Shown: positions 32,213-35,086 of the stretch, one piece after another
Layout of the letters: every line of letters begins with the position of its first letter
How positions within the stretch are numbered: position 1 is the stretch's first letter
Assembly: GCA_937935075.1 (NCBI GenBank)
Contig: CALGYB010000179.1
Coordinates: 1 to 35,086 of the forward strand
DNA: 35,086 nucleotides
Direction of reading: 5' to 3'
From: an uncultured Roseiflexus sp.
GTDB taxonomy: Bacteria > Chloroflexota > Chloroflexia > Chloroflexales > Roseiflexaceae
Notes under the pieces: generated by a model
The model's database searches: none
What the model was told of the DNA's origin: nothing
The model's input: only the letters and a program-made list of their open reading frames with translations
Position numbers and translations under genes: made by a program

Positions 32213-32331
32213 CTCACGCCCCTCGCCTCGCGCCTCGCGCCTCGCGCCCCTCGCCTCACGCCTCACACCTCGCACCTCACGCCTCACGCCTCGCACCTCA
32301 CGCCCCTCGCCTCACGCCTCACGCCTCACGC
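32213..32331. repeat. Heptamer array: 17 units of CTCACGC type
   Basis: Seventeen 7-base units in perfect register: CTCACGC is commonest, with CTCGCGC, CTCACAC, CTCGCAC and CCCTCGC variants. It lies about 100 bases upstream of the oxidoreductase gene and is of the inverse-complement type of the array after recF. Confidence 0.92.
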
Positions 32332-32378
32332 CCCTCCGCGCACCTTTCCCGCGCGCAACGTGCAACGCGCACTATTCA

Positions 32379-32387
32379 TGGTACACT
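32379..32387 (+). promoter_or_regulatory. Candidate extended -10 promoter of the oxidoreductase gene
   Basis: TGGTACACT gives an extended -10 (TG, one base, TACACT at 32382-32387), the same hexamer as in the promoter at 19798. It is 47 bases before the ATG. No good -35 box is visible. Confidence 0.4.
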
Positions 32388-32434
32388 ACCGATTGTCACG
32401 CACCCGGCTCACATTGCAGGAGAGAAAGCACATT

Positions 32435-33415
32435 ATGCGTGCCGTTCGTTTCGCCTCTTTTGGGGAACCCACCGATGTTCTGACGGTCGAAACCATTCCC
32501 GCCCCGCAACCGGGTCCTGGTCAGGTGCTGGTGCGGGTGCAGGCTCGCCCGATCAATCCCTCCGACCTGTTTGTCATTCGCGGGTTGTACGGTACGTTAC
32601 CGCGACTGCCCGCCGTTCCCGGCTTCGAAGGCGTCGGCGTGATCGTCGGCGTCGGCGAAGGGGTGACCGACCGCACCATCGGGGAACGGGTCATTCCGAT
32701 GGGCGCGGCGGGACTCTGGCAGGAGTATGTGGTCGTTCCCGCCGCCAGAACCATTCCGGTTCCCGCTTCAATCGGCGACCAGCAGGCTGCGACAGCGCTG
32801 GTCAATCCGGCGACCGCCTGGCTGATGCTCACTGAGACGCTACGGGTTGAACCCGGTGAGTGGGTGCTGCAAAACGCCGCCAATTCCGTCGTCGGGCGGC
32901 ACGTCATCCGGCTGGGGCGACGCCTCGGCTTCCGCACGATCAACGTCGTGCGACGGCGTGAGGTTATCGATGACCTGCGCGCACTGGGAGCAGATGAACT
33001 GATCTGCGAGCAAGACGAGAATGTGGTTGCACGGGTGCATGCCCTCACAGGCGGAAAAGGGGTGCGCTACGCGCTCGACTCGGTCGGCGGCGCAAGCGGG
33101 TCGCGTCTGGCAGCATCGCTCGGCGCCGGTGGGACGATGCTCGTCTATGGCGCCATTGCCGGCGAGCCGCTTACCCTCCATCCGGGAATGCTGCTGTTCC
33201 GCAGCGCCTCGATCCGCGGTTGGTGGCTGTCGCACTGGTTTCAGACCGCCACGCCAGACCAGGTGCAGACCCTCTTCACTACGCTGTTCGGGTTGATCGC
33301 CGATAGCACGCTGGAAACGCTCATTGCAGCCGAGTATGACCTCGCCGATGTGCGAGAAGCGGTCATTGCCGCTGAACAAAGGACCCGTCCTGGAAAAGTG
33401 CTGCTGGTGGGGTAG
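32435..33415 (+). CDS. MDR-family oxidoreductase, 2-enoyl thioester reductase-like
   Basis: The 326-residue protein belongs to the zinc-free medium-chain dehydrogenase/reductase group. Evidence is the N-terminal MRAVRFASFGEPTDVL, the substrate-region INPSDLFVIRGLYG, PGFEGVGVIVGVGEGV and the cofactor region WVLQNAANSVVGRHVIRLGRRLGFRTINVVRR. The NAANSVVGR segment resembles the NA.NS.VG motif of mitochondrial-type trans-2-enoyl thioester reductases, which reduce enoyl-CoA/ACP with NADPH; quinone oxidoreductase is the alternative. Catalytic zinc cysteines are absent. GGAGAG lies about 10 bases before the ATG at 32435; the frame is open to 32360, but that part is leader. It is a single gene. Confidence 0.86.
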   Translation: MRAVRFASFGEPTDVLTVETIPAPQPGPGQVLVRVQARPINPSDLFVIRGLYGTLPRLPAVPGFEGVGVIVGVGEGVTDRTIGERVIPMGAAGLWQEYVVVPAARTIPVPASIGDQQAATALVNPATAWLMLTETLRVEPGEWVLQNAANSVVGRHVIRLGRRLGFRTINVVRRREVIDDLRALGADELICEQDENVVARVHALTGGKGVRYALDSVGGASGSRLAASLGAGGTMLVYGAIAGEPLTLHPGMLLFRSASIRGWWLSHWFQTATPDQVQTLFTTLFGLIADSTLETLIAAEYDLADVREAVIAAEQRTRPGKVLLVG

Positions 33416-33457
33416 TTCGCAGGCGACGGCAGTGCATACAAAATGGCCGTTTGATCG

Positions 33458-33463
33458 TATAAT
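33458..33463 (+). promoter_or_regulatory. Candidate -10 box of the glycosyltransferase gene
   Basis: TATAAT is a perfect -10 hexamer. The hexamer 17 bases upstream (CATACA, 33435-33440) matches the -35 consensus in half its positions. It would give a leader of about 130 bases before the ATG at 33600. Confidence 0.45.
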
Positions 33464-33492
33464 GTCGGGGAATATAGCGCACAGAGGCGCAG

Positions 33493-33570
33493 GAGGGATG
33501 CGGCAACCGCATCCCTCTTGATGTCTGACGGTATTTGCCTACGGAGAAGCGCCAGGTACGCGCTTCCGTA
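33493..33570 (+). promoter_or_regulatory. Structured leader of the glycosyltransferase gene (two hairpins)
   Basis: The first hairpin is perfect over 11 base pairs: GAGGGATGCGG, loop CAA, CCGCATCCCTC (33493-33517), followed by TTGATG. The second pairs TACGGAGAAGCGC with GCGCTTCCGTA (33540-33570) with a two-base bulge. The ribosome site AGGAG lies about 15 bases after the second stem. Alternatively the first hairpin terminates the upstream oxidoreductase transcript, although its T-run is weak. No known riboswitch core was recognised. Confidence 0.5.
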
Positions 33571-33599
33571 CATATCACAGGTTTCAGGAGAACAATTGC

Positions 33600-34865
33600 A
33601 TGCGCATCGCAACACTCAGCGTTCATAGCAGCCCCCTCGCACGCCTGGGAGGCAAGGAGGCGGGAGGAATGAACGTCTATGTTCGTGAATTGAGCCGCGA
33701 GTTTGGACGGCGTGGCATCCTGGTCGACATCTTCACCCGCGCTCAGGAACGCAACACGCCGCCGGTTGTCCAGATCGACCGGGGGGTGCGGTTGATCTCT
33801 GTGCGCGCCGGTCCTCCCGCGCCATACGATAAGAATCGTCTGCTGGACTATCTTCCGGAGTTCGTTGGCCGGGTGCGCTGTTTTGCCGATAGCGAGGACC
33901 TGCATTACGACATCATCCACAGCCACTACTGGGTCTCTGGCGAAGCGGCGCTGGCGCTGCGTCGCAGTTGGGGCGCACCCATTGTTCACATGTTCCACAC
34001 CCTTGGCGCAGTGAAGAATCAGGTGGCGCGCGGCACAGAGGAACATGAGACCGGACGACGGGTTGCCGTCGAGGGACGCATTCTGCGCGAGGCCGACGCG
34101 ATCGTGGCGGCGACGCCGCTTGACCGGGCGCAGATGGTCTGGCACTATAGCGCCGATATGGCGAAGATCAGGGTGACGCCGGCCGGGGTCGATCTACGCC
34201 GCTTTCAGCCACGCGATCTGTCGGCGGCGCGTGCAGCGCTCGATCTGCCGCCGCCGCCGCACCGTGTCATCCTGCTGGTGGCGCGCATCGAGCCGCTCAA
34301 AGGCATCGACACGCTGATCGAAGCCAGCGCGCTCTTGCTGCAACGCCGCCCTGAATGGCGCGGCGCACTGACGACGCTGATCGTCGGCGGTGGAAGTGAA
34401 GAGGAACGCGCGTCCTGGAATGTCGAGCAACGCCGCCTCGACACGATCCGTCGGCGGCTCGGCGTGGCTGATGTCGTCCACTTCGCCGGAGCGCAACCGC
34501 AGGATCGTCTGCCACTGTACTACGCCGCCGCCGATGTCGTCACCATGCCGTCGCACTATGAGTCGTTCGGGATGGCGGCGCTCGAAGCGCTGGCGTGCGG
34601 CACACCGGTTATCGCTACGAATGCAGGAGGTCCGGCATTCATTGTCGAAGATGGCGTTAGCGGGTTGTTGACCTCGCCGGGCAACCCGACGATGCTGGCA
34701 AACCATCTCGAGCGCCTGTTGCAGAACAACGCGGAACGCGCCGCGATGGGCGCAGCCGCGCGCGAACGCGCATTGCAGTTCGGCTGGGAACACGTCGCCT
34801 GCGATATTCTTAGCATCTACCGCGATCTCCTCCAGCCGTGCAGCGTCCGGGCGCGGGTCGGGTAA
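33600..34865 (+). CDS. GT4-family glycosyltransferase (MshA/sucrose-phosphate-synthase-like)
   Basis: The 421-residue GT-B enzyme starts MRIATLSVHSSPLARLGGKEAGGMNVYVRELSREFGRRG, the glycine-rich donor/acceptor loop shared by MshA and sucrose-phosphate synthases, followed by HSHYWVSGEAALAL and the C-terminal GT4 motif HYESFGMAALEALACGTPVIATNAGG, in which the EX7E pair binds the nucleotide sugar. LLVARIEPLKGIDTLIEA is the usual linker strand of the second Rossmann domain. It is cytoplasmic and retaining; the product could be a disaccharide, a glycolipid or a thiol-glycoside, and cannot be decided here. AGGAG lies 9 bases before the ATG. No partner phosphatase gene is visible. Confidence 0.88.
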   Translation: MRIATLSVHSSPLARLGGKEAGGMNVYVRELSREFGRRGILVDIFTRAQERNTPPVVQIDRGVRLISVRAGPPAPYDKNRLLDYLPEFVGRVRCFADSEDLHYDIIHSHYWVSGEAALALRRSWGAPIVHMFHTLGAVKNQVARGTEEHETGRRVAVEGRILREADAIVAATPLDRAQMVWHYSADMAKIRVTPAGVDLRRFQPRDLSAARAALDLPPPPHRVILLVARIEPLKGIDTLIEASALLLQRRPEWRGALTTLIVGGGSEEERASWNVEQRRLDTIRRRLGVADVVHFAGAQPQDRLPLYYAAADVVTMPSHYESFGMAALEALACGTPVIATNAGGPAFIVEDGVSGLLTSPGNPTMLANHLERLLQNNAERAAMGAAARERALQFGWEHVACDILSIYRDLLQPCSVRARVG

Positions 34866-34867
34866 GG

Positions 34868-34947
34868 CGGGAACGTTGCATGTTGAACGTGGAACGTGGA
34901 ACGTGGCACAGGGTGACAGGTGGCAGGTGCGAAGGTTGAAGCAACCC
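34868..34947. repeat. Short heptamer run of GTGGAAC type after the glycosyltransferase
   Basis: GTTGAAC, GTGGAAC, GTGGAAC and GTGGCAC follow each other in 7-base register around 34882-34909, continuing less regularly to the transposon end. It is another small member of the heptamer class seen throughout the window. No gene is present. Confidence 0.55.
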
Positions 34948-35086
34948 CTAGAGCCTGTTATGCACTTCAGAGATACACGTGGTATGATTTCAGCATGACA
35001 CGTCAACCCTATCCAAGCGATGTGAGCGACGAGGAGCGGGCCTTCGTCGCTTCGACCGGCTCAGGCGCCGCGCTCCCTCCCTGACC
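34948..35086 (+). mobile_element. Transposon end (IS5-family-like), right copy, incomplete
   Basis: The element starts at CTAG (34948-34951) with AGCCTGTTATGCACTTCAG and carries an ATG at 34995 for a 29-residue peptide MTRQPYPSDVSDEERAFVA then STGSGAALPP and a TGA at 35082-35084. The first 19 residues resemble an IS5-type transposase N-terminus, but the frame then leaves it, so the copy is a remnant or a non-autonomous derivative. It is the inverted twin of 1-116, differing by one base just before the ATG. The other end is beyond the window. Confidence 0.6.

Noticed and set aside
1-35086. tRNA or rRNA genes
   Set aside because: None could be recognised by reading on either strand; a dedicated covariance search was not possible.

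Overview
The window looks like a chromosomal segment of a filamentous anoxygenic phototroph of the Chloroflexota, most likely Roseiflexus or a close relative. I infer this from the style of the proteins (type 2 isopentenyl-diphosphate isomerase next to recF, a glutamate-mutase-L-like protein beside DUF6754-like membrane proteins, LPxWL-rich proline linkers), the high G+C, and many short heptamer repeats between genes. No database search was possible. The first ~116 bases and the last ~135 bases are the same transposon end in inverted orientation, so the segment may be a contig that ends in repeats.

Left part (117-7427, all minus strand). A cobalamin riboswitch (5421-5541) precedes two small unknown ORFs. 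After an intergenic repeat comes a corrinoid-uptake operon: binding lipoprotein (btuF-like), a thioredoxin-fold [2Fe-2S] ferredoxin, permease (btuC) and ATPase (btuD). A sugar-type binding lipoprotein is coupled to the end of the operon but is cut off by the transposon end at its 194th codon. Upstream of the riboswitch lies a secreted parallel beta-helix protein.

Middle (7631-18185). There is a VapBC-type toxin-antitoxin pair with a frameshifted toxin, then, on the minus strand, a DUF72 protein, an amidase, a coiled-coil protein with an LPXTG-like tail, a heavy-metal P-type ATPase, a chromate transporter coupled to a coiled-coil/SH3 protein, and a lone molybdenum hydroxylase large subunit (CoxL form II type).

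Right part. A hotdog thioesterase, dtd and a small unknown gene run on the plus strand. A near-consensus sigma-70 promoter at 19775-19803 then opens a five-gene unit (19854-26751): three membrane proteins, an 895-residue protein carrying about 19 LPxWL-type motifs, and an ASKHA-type ATPase of the glutamate mutase L family with no mutase nearby. I regard this unit as the best candidate for an undescribed membrane-associated system. A convergent secreted cyclophilin follows, then fni and recF, a radical SAM enzyme of the AmmeMemoRadiSam type, an enoyl reductase-like MDR protein and a GT4 glycosyltransferase with a structured leader.

Intergenic DNA is unusual. Five long perfect-register arrays of 7-bp units, and several shorter ones, lie between genes, two of them supplying the stop codons of chrA and recF. 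Four copies of a ~190-265 bp repeat with conserved ends and variable interiors also occur, often bordered by the same heptamers.
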